From assembly GCF_001591585.1 (NCBI RefSeq), contig NZ_BCVE01000001.1, forward strand, positions 310,001 to 374,000: DNA of 64,000 nt, written 5' to 3'. Made by a program: the position numbers and the translations under genes. Shown here piece after piece: positions 63,992 through 64,000 of the stretch. Each line of letters opens with the position of its first letter. Position 1 is the first letter of the stretch. Under the pieces are notes generated by a model. The model saw only the letters and a program-made list of their open reading frames with translations. It ran no database searches and had not been told where the DNA came from. Source of the stretch: Niallia circulans NBRC 13626. GTDB lineage: Bacteria; Bacillota; Bacilli; Bacillales; Cytobacillaceae.

Positions 63992-64000
63992 CAGTTTCTT

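Overview
The window is chromosomal DNA of an AT-rich, spore-forming Bacillaceae bacterium. Reasons: strong GGAGG-type ribosome binding sites, frequent GTG/TTG starts, and gene orders known from the Bacillus subtilis chromosome: ctpA-yodJ-deoD-yozD-yodN-yozE; msrA-msrB and ypmR-ypmS; ilvA-yplQ-dfrA-thyA; ypjP-ypiP-brxA(yphP)-ypgR-ypgQ; metA. Genus is not determined; all names rest on reading the translated sequence, without database searches. Most genes lie on the minus strand. I see no phage, insertion sequence, CRISPR array, rRNA or complete tRNA.

Layout. 1-5.7 kb: end of a YuxH-type EAL/HDOD protein, a purine permease, two membrane proteins and a GNAT gene behind a tRNA T-arm-like attenuator. 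5.8-9.3 kb: an arsenic operon (arsR, arsB, CoA-disulfide reductase with rhodanese domain). 9.5-16.6 kb: MATE pump, two small-heat-shock/coat-like proteins, a GNAT, a secreted CAP protein, an unknown secreted protein and a CobW GTPase. 16.7-22.3 kb: the ctpA-yodJ-deoD-yozD-yodN-yozE block. 22.5-31.6 kb: two SGNH hydrolases, MsrA/MsrB, an RsgA-like GTPase behind a leader-peptide attenuator, YpmS, an orphan sensor kinase and DegV. 31.8-36.2 kb: ilvA, yplQ, dfrA, thyA and a secreted zinc protease candidate. 36.4-47.7 kb: a tellurite-resistance-type (Ter) stress locus. 47.8-53.7 kb: the ypjP-to-ypgQ block with an ABC-F gene. 53.8-64 kb: an amidohydrolase plus a 1033-residue GNAT fusion, a MerR-like protein, glutathione peroxidase, formate-THF ligase, MetA, an AIM24 protein and a DUF3892-like protein.

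How the parts work together. The Ter locus combines three TerD proteins, TerC, YceG and YceH with four enzymes of the Ter-associated metabolite module (HpcH/CitE-like aldolase, two phosphoribosyltransferase-fold proteins, HAD phosphatase). It sits between thyA/protease and ypjP, genes that are near neighbours in B. subtilis, and two of its transcription units start at ECF sigma (SigW-like) promoter sequences. The arsenic operon couples efflux to thiol-disulfide chemistry; MsrA/MsrB, bacilliredoxin and glutathione peroxidase add further redox defence.

Most notable non-coding structures: (1) the RsgA-like leader at 25.9-26.1 kb, with promoter, 23-codon leader ORF and intrinsic terminator, in which 12 nt of the leader ORF can pair with the terminator loop and stem; (2) the T-arm-like attenuator before the GNAT gene at 5.1 kb; (3) a dispersed hairpin repeat family (14.4, 30.6 and 34.0 kb); (4) palindromic 20-bp direct repeats around a degenerate Bacillus repeat inside the Ter locus.
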